A stretch of DNA of 49,696 nt from JAFGPL01 sp046485045 (GTDB lineage: Bacteria; Bacteroidota; Bacteroidia; Bacteroidales; UBA10428), in assembly GCA_046485045.1 (NCBI GenBank), contig JAWOHT010000166.1, positions 1 through 49,696 on the forward strand, given 5' to 3'. Within the stretch, counting starts at the first letter, position 1. The number at the start of each line of letters is the position of its first letter. A model generated the notes under the pieces. The model was not told where the DNA came from, did no database searches, and saw only the letters and a program-made list of their open reading frames with translations. Both the position numbers and the translations under genes were made by a program. This document shows positions 34,415-43,538 of the stretch, piece by piece.

Positions 34415-37400
34415 TTAGAAGGTTACATCCAAACCAATGGTATAAATTTTCTGATTAGGATAAAAGTATGTAGCGCCGGTATTCACAATCTGTTCTTCGG
34501 GGTCCATAAATGTCAGCTTACTGAATGTTACAAGGTTTTGCCCTGAAAAATATACCCGGAGTGCTTGCATACCCGCCTTTTTAGCAATTTGTACGGGCAA
34601 ACTATACCCTAATACGGCATTTTTTAACCGTAAATAACCGGTGTTCATTATCCAGAAATCTGAATTTTGGTTATTATTAGAATAGCTTGACGGATAAATC
34701 CGCGGGTATTTTGCAACCTGGCGATCCTCAGTCCAATAGTTATCAAAATACTCGTAAGATGCGTTGCTGTTATTATTCATAAACGGAATGGTTTGGAAGT
34801 TTGCTATATTGATACTTGCAAGTGCCGCACCCTGGAAGAACAAGCTTAAATCAAATCCTTTCCATTCAACACTTGGGGTAAATCCATAAGTAATAGAAGG
34901 ATAGGTTGGGTATCCTATCACTTTCTCATCATCCGTCCCAATCTTCTTATCATCATTTACATCTTCATACTTTATGTCGCCGGGATGAAGAACCCCGAAT
35001 TGCTCTATTGTATACCCGTCATTTGCGTCGATAATGCCATTTTTATCAATATCATCATCAGTTGTAAAAAGGCCTAAAGAATGATAACCGAACTGCGTGC
35101 CGATTTGTCTTCCTGTTCTGCGCCTTTCCGGGTTATTATAAGAAGAGGAATCTTCAAAAGTATATACCATCTTGTTTTTTGCGTAGCTGAAATTGCCCGC
35201 CAGGTTTATTTTCATACCATTTGCAAGATTATGGCGGGCTTTCAAAGAGATTTCAATACCATTATTCGACATTTTACCCCCATTAACCAATGGCAGTTCA
35301 AGGCCATATTCAACAGGTACTGTTACACTTGGCCTTATTAACATATTGTTTCTGTCTTCGTGGAAATAATCGAATTCCAGGTTTAACTTCCCTTTCAACA
35401 AACCAATTTCAATACCTACATCCGACTTGGTTGAAACTTCCCATGTTATATCGTAATTGGGGTCACGTGGTACATAAGAACCCTGTGTAAAAACCCCTTG
35501 TCCAAAAGCATAAGCATTACTATAAAGCTGGTAAGCATATAAATATTGATTCTCAGCAAGCGCACCGTTTAAAAATGCTAAATTTCCTGATTTACCCCAC
35601 GACCCTCTAAGCTTTAGGTTATCGAGCCAAACGAACCTGTCTTTCAAAAAATTCTCTTCCGATATACGCCAGCCGGCGGAGAATGACGGGAAATAACCAT
35701 ATCTTTTCCCCGGCGCAAAAACATAATGTCCGTCGTACCTTCCTGCCATCTCATAGAGATATTTGCCTGCAAAATTATACCCCAAACGATAAACATATCC
35801 AATCTGGCTCCCCGTTTTTGAACCACCGTTATTATCTAAGTTTTCTTTATCAGAACTTCCCATGCCAAGTTCGTCTATTATAACTGCATAATTTTTACGG
35901 TAAGCATTAAAATAATTATATTTATTCTGCCTTGCTTCTGCAACAAATAGACCGGTAATTTCATGTTTCCCGAAAGCACGGTTATAATTTATATACCCCT
36001 GGTAGGTAATATTGGAATTTTGGCTATAATCCTGGTACAGGTTAATATCTTCGCTACCGGGGACAATTTTTTTAGAAAATGTATATGGTGTTGCGGTTGT
36101 ATCTATATTATAAAAATATGAAGGCAGGTGCCAGTTTTTATTTGTTGTAATGGCAGGGTCGTAACTAAAAACCCCCTTTACACTTAAACCTTCAATAAAT
36201 GGCAATTGCTGTTCAACAGAGATGGAACTTAACAATGTTGTTTTATTTGCTTTGGCATAGCCCCCCTTAATATCCCCTACGGGTGAAAAACCTGCGCTGG
36301 CACCCCAGTAACCATTTGTGAAAACCATAGGTTCAACTGGAATATATTTAACTGCTGCCCATATAATATCATTGGTAGTTTTGTTTGTACTTCTGGTTGA
36401 TTCAAAGGAACCATTTAACAGAATATTTACTTTAGTAGTTTTGGTGGCATTTGCTTCAATATTTACACTATAGTTATAACGTTGGTAGCCCAGGCCTTCA
36501 AGCATTCCATCCTGCTTGAAATATCCCAGACCTGCATAATATCTTAATTTTTCAGTGCCGCCGTTAAGCTGCAGGTTGTATTTTTGTAAGGGGACATACA
36601 GGTCTGCCACATCGTTATAAAAATTGCTGCTCGGGTATTTATCGGGATCTGTTGCATGTAATTGATCGTAGTTGTCTATAAAATCATTGTTAGGATAGGG
36701 TGGGTTCGTCCCGGTTGGTGTAGCGCTGTAATACGCATTATTACGTAAAGTCATATAATCTTTGCCACTAAGCATTTTGGGATATACTGTAGGGGTTTGC
36801 CAGCCATAATAGGTATTGAATGTAAGATTGAAAGTGCCCGATTTTCCGCTTTTAGTGGTTATTAAAATTACGCCATTAGCGCCACCCATACCATAGGGGG
36901 CAACTGCCACTGCATCTTTCAAAACGCTGATATTTTCAATGTTATCGGGATCAATCTGGTTAATGTTATCCCTGATTACACCATCTACCACTATTAAAGG
37001 CGCTGAATTTCCTGTTGTAGCTATTCCCCGGATATATATATCGGGGTTATCCTTTCCCGGCTGTCCTCCATTTGGTCTCATACTTACTCCTGATACCCTG
37101 CCTGCAATTGAATTGGAAATATTGGCAACAGGGCTTTTTGCTACATCTTCTCCTTTAGCCATACTAACCGATCCGGTTACGGTGGTTTTCTTTTGTGTAC
37201 CATAACCCACTACAACAACTTCATCGAGTTGCAGAATATCTGCTATTAATATTATATTAATTTCAGATTTCGCCGCAACAACAACCTCTTCTGAAAGATA
37301 CCCCATAAATGAATAAACCAGTACTGCATCGGTATTGCTGACTTCTATGCTGTATTTCCCATCCATGTCGGAAATAACCCCAACGTTAGATCCTTTTATT

Positions 37401-37771
37401 ATAACATTTACTCCCGGCAGTGGATCGCCGGTAGCTGCATCTGTAATTGTTCCCGTTACCCTTAGTTGTTGTAAAGGAGTAAGTACAATTAAAGAATCAC
37501 TTAATAAATTGTAACTAATTTTTGTATCTTTAAAAAGACTGGTTAATAATTCATTTAAAGTAGGTTGTTTAATACTAATGTTAACTAGCTTGTCGATATC
37601 AATTAAATCGGCACGGTATAAAAACTTATAATTCGTTTTACTTTCAATTTTCTCAATAGCCTGGCTTAGGGGGACATTATTTAATGTCAAATCCACCATA
37701 ACAGTTTGGGAAAATACAGACCCATAGATGTTACATAATCCAATTGTTAGCAGCAGTAAGGTAATTTTCAT
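34415..37771 (-). CDS. SusC/RagA TonB-dependent outer-membrane transporter with STN domain
   Basis: An 1118-residue beta-barrel transporter. After the signal peptide (ending SVFSQ) comes an STN domain (about 25-100), a carboxypeptidase-regulatory-like domain (about 105-185: GTITDAATGDPLPGVNV), the SusC box VVVGYGTQKK, a plug (LIVVDGVI, then ISVLKDAVA) and the barrel, ending in YTIGLDVTF with a terminal aromatic. It imports oligosaccharides using TonB energy. The STN domain is the partner of FecR-type anti-sigma factors, and one lies directly upstream at 37837. So substrate passage probably switches on the ECF sigma factor. Confidence 0.97.
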   Translation of the reverse strand: MKITLLLLTIGLCNIYGSVFSQTVMVDLTLNNVPLSQAIEKIESKTNYKFLYRADLIDIDKLVNISIKQPTLNELLTSLFKDTKISYNLLSDSLIVLTPLQQLRVTGTITDAATGDPLPGVNVIIKGSNVGVISDMDGKYSIEVSNTDAVLVYSFMGYLSEEVVVAAKSEINIILIADILQLDEVVVVGYGTQKKTTVTGSVSMAKGEDVAKSPVANISNSIAGRVSGVSMRPNGGQPGKDNPDIYIRGIATTGNSAPLIVVDGVIRDNINQIDPDNIENISVLKDAVAVAPYGMGGANGVILITTKSGKSGTFNLTFNTYYGWQTPTVYPKMLSGKDYMTLRNNAYYSATPTGTNPPYPNNDFIDNYDQLHATDPDKYPSSNFYNDVADLYVPLQKYNLQLNGGTEKLRYYAGLGYFKQDGMLEGLGYQRYNYSVNIEANATKTTKVNILLNGSFESTRSTNKTTNDIIWAAVKYIPVEPMVFTNGYWGASAGFSPVGDIKGGYAKANKTTLLSSISVEQQLPFIEGLSVKGVFSYDPAITTNKNWHLPSYFYNIDTTATPYTFSKKIVPGSEDINLYQDYSQNSNITYQGYINYNRAFGKHEITGLFVAEARQNKYNYFNAYRKNYAVIIDELGMGSSDKENLDNNGGSKTGSQIGYVYRLGYNFAGKYLYEMAGRYDGHYVFAPGKRYGYFPSFSAGWRISEENFLKDRFVWLDNLKLRGSWGKSGNLAFLNGALAENQYLYAYQLYSNAYAFGQGVFTQGSYVPRDPNYDITWEVSTKSDVGIEIGLLKGKLNLEFDYFHEDRNNMLIRPSVTVPVEYGLELPLVNGGKMSNNGIEISLKARHNLANGMKINLAGNFSYAKNKMVYTFEDSSSYNNPERRRTGRQIGTQFGYHSLGLFTTDDDIDKNGIIDANDGYTIEQFGVLHPGDIKYEDVNDDKKIGTDDEKVIGYPTYPSITYGFTPSVEWKGFDLSLFFQGAALASINIANFQTIPFMNNNSNASYEYFDNYWTEDRQVAKYPRIYPSSYSNNNQNSDFWIMNTGYLRLKNAVLGYSLPVQIAKKAGMQALRVYFSGQNLVTFSKLTFMDPEEQIVNTGATYFYPNQKIYTIGLDVTF

Positions 37772-37836
37772 AATTCTAAGTGTTTGTGTAAGGGTTGTGT
37801 AGTTTTAGTTAACAGTGTTACTTAATTAAAATATAT

Positions 37837-38940
37837 TTATTCTGATTTCAGGTAAATATCCCTGAAGTTTATCTTGTATTTATAAGATTTTTGTGACGAT
37901 AACCTTAATGCTTCCATAGCCTGGTTAATGGTTTCTTTTTCAAATGATCCGGTAAACCTGTATTTTTTTATTGCTTCGTCTTCAAAGTGGATTTTTACAT
38001 CGAACCATCTTTCCAGCTTTACAGCCAATTCAAAATAAGGCTCGTTTTTAAATATCAGTTTTCCGTCTTTCCAAAGCTTCTCACACTCCGGATTAATATT
38101 TTTTGCAAGGGTTATTTTCGCATTTGATTCTGCAGAAGAAAAATTCTTATTATTCTTATCCAACCCTTCAACCTGACCGGTCAATTCATCTTTATTTACA
38201 GATGTAGTTTTTTCGTAAATACATTTTTCGTTAGGTTTCAAAAAAATTTCATTTACTGCTTTACCCTTTAATATATTCGGAATAACACTAATCTTACCAT
38301 CAATAAGTGTGGTTTCAATAAATTTTTCGCCTGGGAATGCCTTAATATTAAAAGATGTGCCATAAGCTTTTACCTTAATTTCTGATGCATATACAAAAAA
38401 GGGCTTATGGGGATTTTTTTCTACTTCGAAAAAAGCTTCTCCAGATAAAAAAACTTCGCGGGTATTTTGGTTATAATCAGACAGATAGCGTATTGACGAC
38501 TCGGAGTTCAACCAAATCTTTGTTTTGTCAGGGAGAATAACATGGGTACGCTGCCCGCGCGGAGAAAAAATATAAGTGTATTCATCAGGCGTTGAGGTGA
38601 TTGCTATGATCCTGCCGCTCCAATAAAGCCCTAATGAAATTCCAATGAAAAGAATTAAGGCAGCAGCGGCTGAGGATGCCATGTAAAATTTTCTCCTGTA
38701 AATACTTATTTTTGTTGAAGGCTTTAGTCTTGAAACCAGCTTCTTCCAATCAGAGGAATTATGTTCCCATTTTTCATTACATATAGCATCTTTTACTCTT
38801 TCATCTGTTAAAATCTCTTCGTAAATATTCCTGTTTAATTCCGAAGAATTTTTCCACGATCCTAACTCCTGAACCCCCCTCTCGTCTAATTTATTACGTA
38901 ACAATTTCTTAAATAAATCCCATGGAATATTAAGCGCCAT
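37837..38940 (-). CDS. FecR-type anti-sigma factor
   Basis: A 367-residue inner-membrane protein. A cytoplasmic N-terminal part (1-85) should bind the sigma factor; one membrane helix spans about 87-107; the periplasmic FecR domain follows (FSPRGQRTHVILPDKTKIWLNS and GEAFFEVEKNPHKPF). The C-terminal STN-like domain (DUF4974 type, VDKLER-like WFDVKIHFED to the end) meets the STN domain of SusC. It holds the ECF sigma factor inactive until the transporter signals. It lies 66 bp after the sigma gene and before SusC on the same strand. Confidence 0.93.
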   Translation of the reverse strand: MALNIPWDLFKKLLRNKLDERGVQELGSWKNSSELNRNIYEEILTDERVKDAICNEKWEHNSSDWKKLVSRLKPSTKISIYRRKFYMASSAAAALILFIGISLGLYWSGRIIAITSTPDEYTYIFSPRGQRTHVILPDKTKIWLNSESSIRYLSDYNQNTREVFLSGEAFFEVEKNPHKPFFVYASEIKVKAYGTSFNIKAFPGEKFIETTLIDGKISVIPNILKGKAVNEIFLKPNEKCIYEKTTSVNKDELTGQVEGLDKNNKNFSSAESNAKITLAKNINPECEKLWKDGKLIFKNEPYFELAVKLERWFDVKIHFEDEAIKKYRFTGSFEKETINQAMEALRLSSQKSYKYKINFRDIYLKSE

Positions 38941-39006
38941 TTCTATTTGGTTTTAATTTATAGGCACCTGATTTACCTTTTACCACCAAACAAAATGAAA
39001 AAATTT

Positions 39007-39570
39007 TTACGCCAAAAGAAATAATCGAAAATAGAATGGCCTCAAAACGGCGCGAAGCTTCTTTAATGCGATTCCAATTTGCCCTTCAACGGTATTAACT
39101 GAAATATCGAGAAATTTAGCAATTTCTGCATAGCTCATTTCGTCCTCACGACTAAGCCTGAATATTTGCTGGCAACGAGGTGGTAATGATACAATGGCAT
39201 TCTCAATAATTTGTTCTAATTCTTTTGCTTCTAAAATTGTATCTGATGATACATTAATGTTTTCTTGTAAAATTCTTATATTTTCGTTTATAGTTTCTCT
39301 TCTTTTTGCATTTCTCAGGTAATTTAAACCCTTGTATTTTCCTGCAGAGTACAAATATGATTCAATAGATGTCTTAATTTCTAAAGTTTCTCTGTTTTCC
39401 CAAATATATACGAATATATCCTGGGCAATATGCTCAACTATCAATTGATTTTTAAATAGTAATAGTAAATAATTGCATATACCGGCATAATACCTGGAAA
39501 ATATTATTTCAAGAGCCTTAATATCCCCTTCTTTCAGCTTCTGGAGAAGATATAATTCGTTTGCTTCCAA
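39007..39570 (-). CDS. ECF sigma-70 factor of the polysaccharide locus
   Basis: A 187-residue extracytoplasmic-function sigma factor. Region 2 includes AQDIFVYIWENRE and the region 4 helix-turn-helix includes LPPRCQQIFRLSREDEMSYAEIAKFLDISVNTVEGQI. It fits the Bacteroides expansion family of ECF factors paired with FecR and SusC. It should direct transcription of the susC/susD operon when freed. It is the first gene of the regulator pair and has its own candidate promoter just upstream. Confidence 0.94.
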   Translation of the reverse strand: MEANELYLLQKLKEGDIKALEIIFSRYYAGICNYLLLLFKNQLIVEHIAQDIFVYIWENRETLEIKTSIESYLYSAGKYKGLNYLRNAKRRETINENIRILQENINVSSDTILEAKELEQIIENAIVSLPPRCQQIFRLSREDEMSYAEIAKFLDISVNTVEGQIGIALKKLRAVLRPFYFRLFLLA

Positions 39571-39600
39571 TATTTAAAATATCAAAACAACATACTCTTA

Positions 39601-39635
39601 CAAATGTATATTTTTTATTAATGCGACAGGTCAAA
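39601..39635 (-). promoter_or_regulatory. Candidate promoter of the ECF sigma gene
   Basis: Read on the minus strand, TTTG (39635-39632) and TACATTTG (39608-39601) are 23 bp apart, at the long end of the accepted spacing for Bacteroidota promoters. Start would be about 31 bp downstream of the -7 box. Confidence 0.4.
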
Positions 39636-39762
39636 GTGGATGATTTTCGACGATAAGAGTCGTTTGGTTGTCATCCTGAACCATAGTGAAGGAACTTCTT
39701 TAGGCGTTAGGCTGTAGGCAAATATAATAAATCGAATATCGAACAAGGAACAACGAATGAAA

Positions 39763-39789
39763 AACCCCTTTGGAAACTCCAAAGGGGTT
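39763..39789 (-). terminator. Rho-independent terminator of groES-groEL
   Basis: An 11-bp stem, AACCCCTTTGG with CCAAAGGGGTT, around a five-base loop. On the minus strand it is followed by a T-run (TTTTTCATT). It lies 20 bp after the groEL stop. Upstream, at 39677-39720, is a fragment (GTCATCCTGAACC) like an interspersed repeat found in many Bacteroidota. Confidence 0.85.
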
Positions 39790-39808
39790 GATAATATGGT
39801 GATGTTTA

Positions 39809-41437
39809 TTAATACATTCCACCCATGCCTCCCGGAGGCATTGCAGGTGCTTTTTCTTCCTGCGGCTTTTCTGCCACAACACATTCTGTAGTCAGAAACA
39901 TACCGGCAATTGATGCAGCATTTTCGATTGCAACCCTTGCTACTTTTGTAGGATCAATAACACCAGCCTTAAGCAGGTTTTCATATTTATCGGTTTGTGC
40001 ATTGTACCCGAAGTCGCCCTTGCCTTCTCTGATTTTCTGAACTACAACAGAACCCTCCAATCCGGCGTTCTCAACAATCTGGCGTAATGGTTCTTCAAGA
40101 GCCCTCTTCACAATGGCAATACCGGTAGTCTGATCATCGTTGTCACCTTTCAGCTTGGTCAGCTTCTCATCGGCGCGAATATATGCAACACCGCCACCCG
40201 GGATAATTCCCTCTTCAACAGCAGCGCGTGTAGCACTAAGGGCATCTTCTACCCTTGCTTTCTTTTCTTTCATTTCAACTTCAGAAGCTGCACCAACATA
40301 AAGAACTGCAACACCACCGGCAAGTTTTGCAAGTCTTTCCTGAAGTTTTTCCCTGTCGTAATCAGAGGTAGTGGCTTCAATCTGTGCCTTGATCTGTTTT
40401 ACCCTGGCCTCAATGTTCTTCTTGTCGCCTGCACCATTTACAATAGTTGTGTTCTCTTTGTCAATAACAACTTTTTCGGCATGGCCAAGCATATCCATTT
40501 TAGCGCCCTCAAGGGTCAGGCCTTTTTCTTCAGAAATAACAACACCGCCTGTAAGAATGGCGATATCTTCAAGCATCTCTTTTCTTCTGTCGCCAAAGCC
40601 GGGGGCTTTAACAGCAGCAATTTTAAGCGAACCTCTTAACTTGTTTACTACCAATGTGGCCAGCGCTTCCCCGTCAATATCTTCTGCAATTATAAGCATC
40701 GGACGCCCGGCCTGTGCAACAGGCTCCAGTATCGGAAGCAGGTCTTTCATGGTAGAAATCTTCTTGTCTGATAAAAGAATTACCGGATTTTCAAGAATAG
40801 CTTCCATCTTTTCAGAATCGGTGATGAAGTAAGGAGAGATGAATCCCCTGTCAAACTGCATACCTTCAACAACTTCAACATATGTTTCGGCTGTTTTCGA
40901 TTCTTCAACAGTAATTACACCTTCTTTTTTCACTTTGGCCATTGCTTCGGCAATAAGTTTGCCAATGCTGTGATCGTTATTGGCCGAAATGGCGGCTACC
41001 TGTTCTATTTTTTCGTTGTCGTCGCCTATTTCGTGCGACTGGGCCTTTAAGTCTTCAATTACTACTTTTACTGCCTTGTCAATACCCCTCTTGAGATCCA
41101 TTGGATTGGAGCCGGCTGTAACATTTTTCAACCCGACATTTACAATCGACTGTGCCAGAACAGTGGCAGTGGTAGTACCGTCGCCGGCATCTTCATTGGT
41201 TTTTGATGCCACCTCTTTTACCAGCTGGGCACCAATATTTTCATAAATATCTTCCAGTTCAATCTCTTTTGCCACGGTAACACCGTCTTTAGTTACCTGC
41301 GGAGCACCAAATTTCTTGTCGAGAATAACGTTGCGTCCTTTAGGCCCTAAAGTAACCTTTACTGCATTAGCAAGTTGGTCAACGCCCTTTTTCAGCAGAT
41401 CGCGGGCTTCGATATTAAATTTTATTTCTTTTGCCAT
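39809..41437 (-). CDS. groEL: Chaperonin GroEL (60 kDa)
   Basis: A 542-residue, full-length chaperonin subunit that forms double heptameric rings and folds proteins with ATP. Typical segments are VTLGPKGRNVILDKKFG near the N-terminus, the ATP-binding DGTTTATVLAQ, and the C-terminal GGMGGMY tail. It follows groES by 35 bp on the same strand and ends at a strong terminator. It is single and ordinary for the phylum. No CIRCE element was recognised upstream. Confidence 0.98.
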   Translation of the reverse strand: MAKEIKFNIEARDLLKKGVDQLANAVKVTLGPKGRNVILDKKFGAPQVTKDGVTVAKEIELEDIYENIGAQLVKEVASKTNEDAGDGTTTATVLAQSIVNVGLKNVTAGSNPMDLKRGIDKAVKVVIEDLKAQSHEIGDDNEKIEQVAAISANNDHSIGKLIAEAMAKVKKEGVITVEESKTAETYVEVVEGMQFDRGFISPYFITDSEKMEAILENPVILLSDKKISTMKDLLPILEPVAQAGRPMLIIAEDIDGEALATLVVNKLRGSLKIAAVKAPGFGDRRKEMLEDIAILTGGVVISEEKGLTLEGAKMDMLGHAEKVVIDKENTTIVNGAGDKKNIEARVKQIKAQIEATTSDYDREKLQERLAKLAGGVAVLYVGAASEVEMKEKKARVEDALSATRAAVEEGIIPGGGVAYIRADEKLTKLKGDNDDQTTGIAIVKRALEEPLRQIVENAGLEGSVVVQKIREGKGDFGYNAQTDKYENLLKAGVIDPTKVARVAIENAASIAGMFLTTECVVAEKPQEEKAPAMPPGGMGGMY

Positions 41438-41472
41438 TTTTCTAATTTTTTTAAGTTTCTTTCAAAATACGG

Positions 41473-41751
41473 TTAAACAATTGCAAAAATATCTGATTGT
41501 CTCATAATCAGATAATCTTTCCCTTCTATTGATATTTCAGTGCCTGCATATTTTCCATATAACACAACATCACCTACTTTTACTTCCATCTTTTCATCCT
41601 TAGTTCCTGGCCCGGTGGCAACAATTTTACCTTTCTGGGGTTTTTCTTTTGCAGAGTCGGGAATAATCAGCCCACTGGCGGTTTTTTCTTCTGCCTCTTT
41701 GGGTTCAATAACTACCCTGTCGGCAAGGGGTTTAATTTTAACTTCTGACAT
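41473..41751 (-). CDS. groES: Co-chaperonin GroES (10 kDa)
   Basis: A 92-residue lid protein for GroEL. It has the N-terminal KPLADRVVIEP, the mobile loop (EEKTASGLIIPDSAKEKP) and the C-terminal KDYLIMRQSDIFAIV. It is the first gene of the groES-groEL operon, preceded by about 270 bp with a terminator for secG. The promoter should lie near 41760-41850, but I found no clear boxes there. Confidence 0.98.
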   Translation of the reverse strand: MSEVKIKPLADRVVIEPKEAEEKTASGLIIPDSAKEKPQKGKIVATGPGTKDEKMEVKVGDVVLYGKYAGTEISIEGKDYLIMRQSDIFAIV

Positions 41752-41965
41752 ACTATTATCTATTTAATTGGTTAAACATTGTTATTTTTTGTTGAGGTAT
41801 TTAACATAATTTATGCCAAATAGATTATTCAACCTTATTTGACATTTTTTAAAGACAAATTTTCAGCGAATTTATTAAATAAAAATCATGAATATAACAT
41901 TATAATAAACTAAATAATTGGCAAATAAATAAATACAGTGTATTTCCATATATTGCAGCAGAAAT

Positions 41966-42003
41966 AAAAAGTGTCAGCATGTATGACATACTGACACTTT
42001 TTT
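41966..42003. terminator. Bidirectional rho-independent terminator
   Basis: AAAGTGTCAG and CTGACACTTT pair with an inner ATGT/ACAT stem, and the outer edges are A- and T-rich on both sides. It lies 20 bp after the secG stop (minus strand) and ends the sigma-54 to secG transcript. Confidence 0.85.
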
Positions 42004-42022
42004 ATATCGTGGCTGATAACCT

Positions 42023-42370
42023 TTACTCTGTCCCGTCTGTGTTTTCAGTCTGATCCGGGGCTGTGGTAGGAAATTCCGGCATACGGCCTGGGTCAACAGC
42101 GTTTTCAATCTGGTCCTGAATTTTGGATTTTTCGATTTCTACTTTTTCACGGGGAATGGCAACTGTGGCAACAAGACTTAAAAAGAGCAGTGCCGAAGCC
42201 AGTGTCCAGGTGGCTTTTTCAAGAAAATCTGCCGACCTTCTGGCACCCATAATCTGGTTTGCTGAAGAAAAATTGGCTGCCAGTCCGCCACCCTTTGAAT
42301 TTTGTACAAGTACAATTAAAATGAGAAAAATACATACAATAATGATCAAAACAGCTATTAAAGTATACAT
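42023..42370 (-). CDS. secG: Preprotein translocase subunit SecG
   Basis: A 115-residue inner-membrane protein with two helices (about 2-21 and 54-75). Between them is the conserved segment LVQNSKGGGLAANF. SecG helps SecYEG-dependent export. The C-terminal 35 residues are polar and acidic (EFPTTAPDQTENTD), a common extension in this phylum. It follows the TPR protein by 11 bp and is the last gene of the sigma-54 regulator/lptE operon. Confidence 0.94.
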   Translation of the reverse strand: MYTLIAVLIIIVCIFLILIVLVQNSKGGGLAANFSSANQIMGARRSADFLEKATWTLASALLFLSLVATVAIPREKVEIEKSKIQDQIENAVDPGRMPEFPTTAPDQTENTDGTE

Positions 42371-42381
42371 ATCTTATTGTG

Positions 42382-43524
42382 TTATAAATTTTTAATTATG
42401 TTCTTAATCTCTTCAATCTGAGCTGCAAAGTAACTACTTTTTTCTGGAAATTTCAAAATTAATTTTTCGTAAGCAAATATTGCCTTGGTGTAATAGCCCT
42501 GCTTGATATAAATTTTTGCAAGCGTATCGGTGATAAAGCCTTCGTGCTCTACGGCACTATGCTCCGATATATCAACAATATAATCATCAACTTTCGTGGG
42601 AATTATCCTTTTTGGTTCCGATAAGATAAATTTATCTATAAGATCGAAGTTGGTAACTTTCTTTTCTTTCTGTCCTCCGGTTTCTGAACTTACCGTAGGA
42701 ATATCGTTGTTTTCGTCTTCGGGCAATATTGGCAATTCGGCAAAAGCGGGGTCTTCTTCACCTGTTGCAGTCGTATTAATCTCCTTCACTGATTTTTCCC
42801 CGGGCTTCAACATATCAGATTGAACATCATTTCCGGTATCCTCTGTCAGGTCAAATTCAATCTCCTCTTCATCTGTTATACTTTGTGCCATCTCACTGCG
42901 GCCATCGGTAGCTGGCTTTTCAGTATCGCCTGTCACAGCGCTTATGGCGCTACTGTCATCTATTTCAAGAATTTCCGATTCCGGAGATACTTTTTGTGAC
43001 AGGGGTACGGGTGTTGAACCGGCTAATTTTTCTTCCGCCTTATTACCGGTAGTTGATTCAAGGGTGTCTGTCTCAAGAATATTCAGGCTGAAAATATGCT
43101 CATCGAGTTCGATTCCTTCACCATACTCTTTCCGAATATCAATGGCTACTTCAGGAATAAATTCCAGTTCATCGTGTTTACAGTTTTCATAATGGTAAAG
43201 CTGTGAAGCAACTGTTTCTGAAATGTTCTCCTTTAGGTTTTCTTTAATTATTCTCCCCGAAACAGATTTGCCAGATCGCTCGGCTACCGGTTTTGCATTG
43301 TACAGCAGGTCGTATAAAATACGGCGGTCTGTAACATAGGCTGCAGTGAGGTGAAGCAGTTTTTCAAACTCTGCACTGCCAATATTGTGCACATTCTTTA
43401 ACGATAGCAGGTAAGCCGTCTGGAAAAACGGGTAATCATCTTTAAGGCGATTGATTTCAGCTACGGTCTTTTCATTGAGGATTGCCGGATTTTTTATGTA
43501 TTTCGTAAGTGCAGTTTTATCCAT
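42382..43524 (-). CDS. Conserved TPR-like protein between lptE and secG
   Basis: A 380-residue protein without signal peptide. The N-terminal part (about 1-130) is helical (LTKYIKNPAILNEKTVAEI, YPFFQTAYLLSLK). The middle (about 150-290) is acidic and low-complexity, rich in Glu, Ser and Thr, and probably unstructured. The C-terminus has one clear TPR (FITDTLAKIYIKQGYYTKAI, then YEKLILKFPEKSSYF). I recall similar proteins at this position in many Bacteroidota but no known function. It lies 14 bp after lptE and 11 bp before secG, so a link to envelope assembly is plausible. Confidence 0.8.
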   Translation of the reverse strand: MDKTALTKYIKNPAILNEKTVAEINRLKDDYPFFQTAYLLSLKNVHNIGSAEFEKLLHLTAAYVTDRRILYDLLYNAKPVAERSGKSVSGRIIKENLKENISETVASQLYHYENCKHDELEFIPEVAIDIRKEYGEGIELDEHIFSLNILETDTLESTTGNKAEEKLAGSTPVPLSQKVSPESEILEIDDSSAISAVTGDTEKPATDGRSEMAQSITDEEEIEFDLTEDTGNDVQSDMLKPGEKSVKEINTTATGEEDPAFAELPILPEDENNDIPTVSSETGGQKEKKVTNFDLIDKFILSEPKRIIPTKVDDYIVDISEHSAVEHEGFITDTLAKIYIKQGYYTKAIFAYEKLILKFPEKSSYFAAQIEEIKNIIKNL

Positions 43525-43538
43525 CGCTTGCCCGTGGT

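Noticed and set aside
40371..40832. A 153-codon plus-strand ORF opposite groEL
   Set aside because: Antisense shadow of a highly conserved gene.
39809..41751. CIRCE/HrcA control of groES-groEL
   Set aside because: No TTAGCACTC-N9-GAGTGCTAA inverted repeat was seen upstream of groES.
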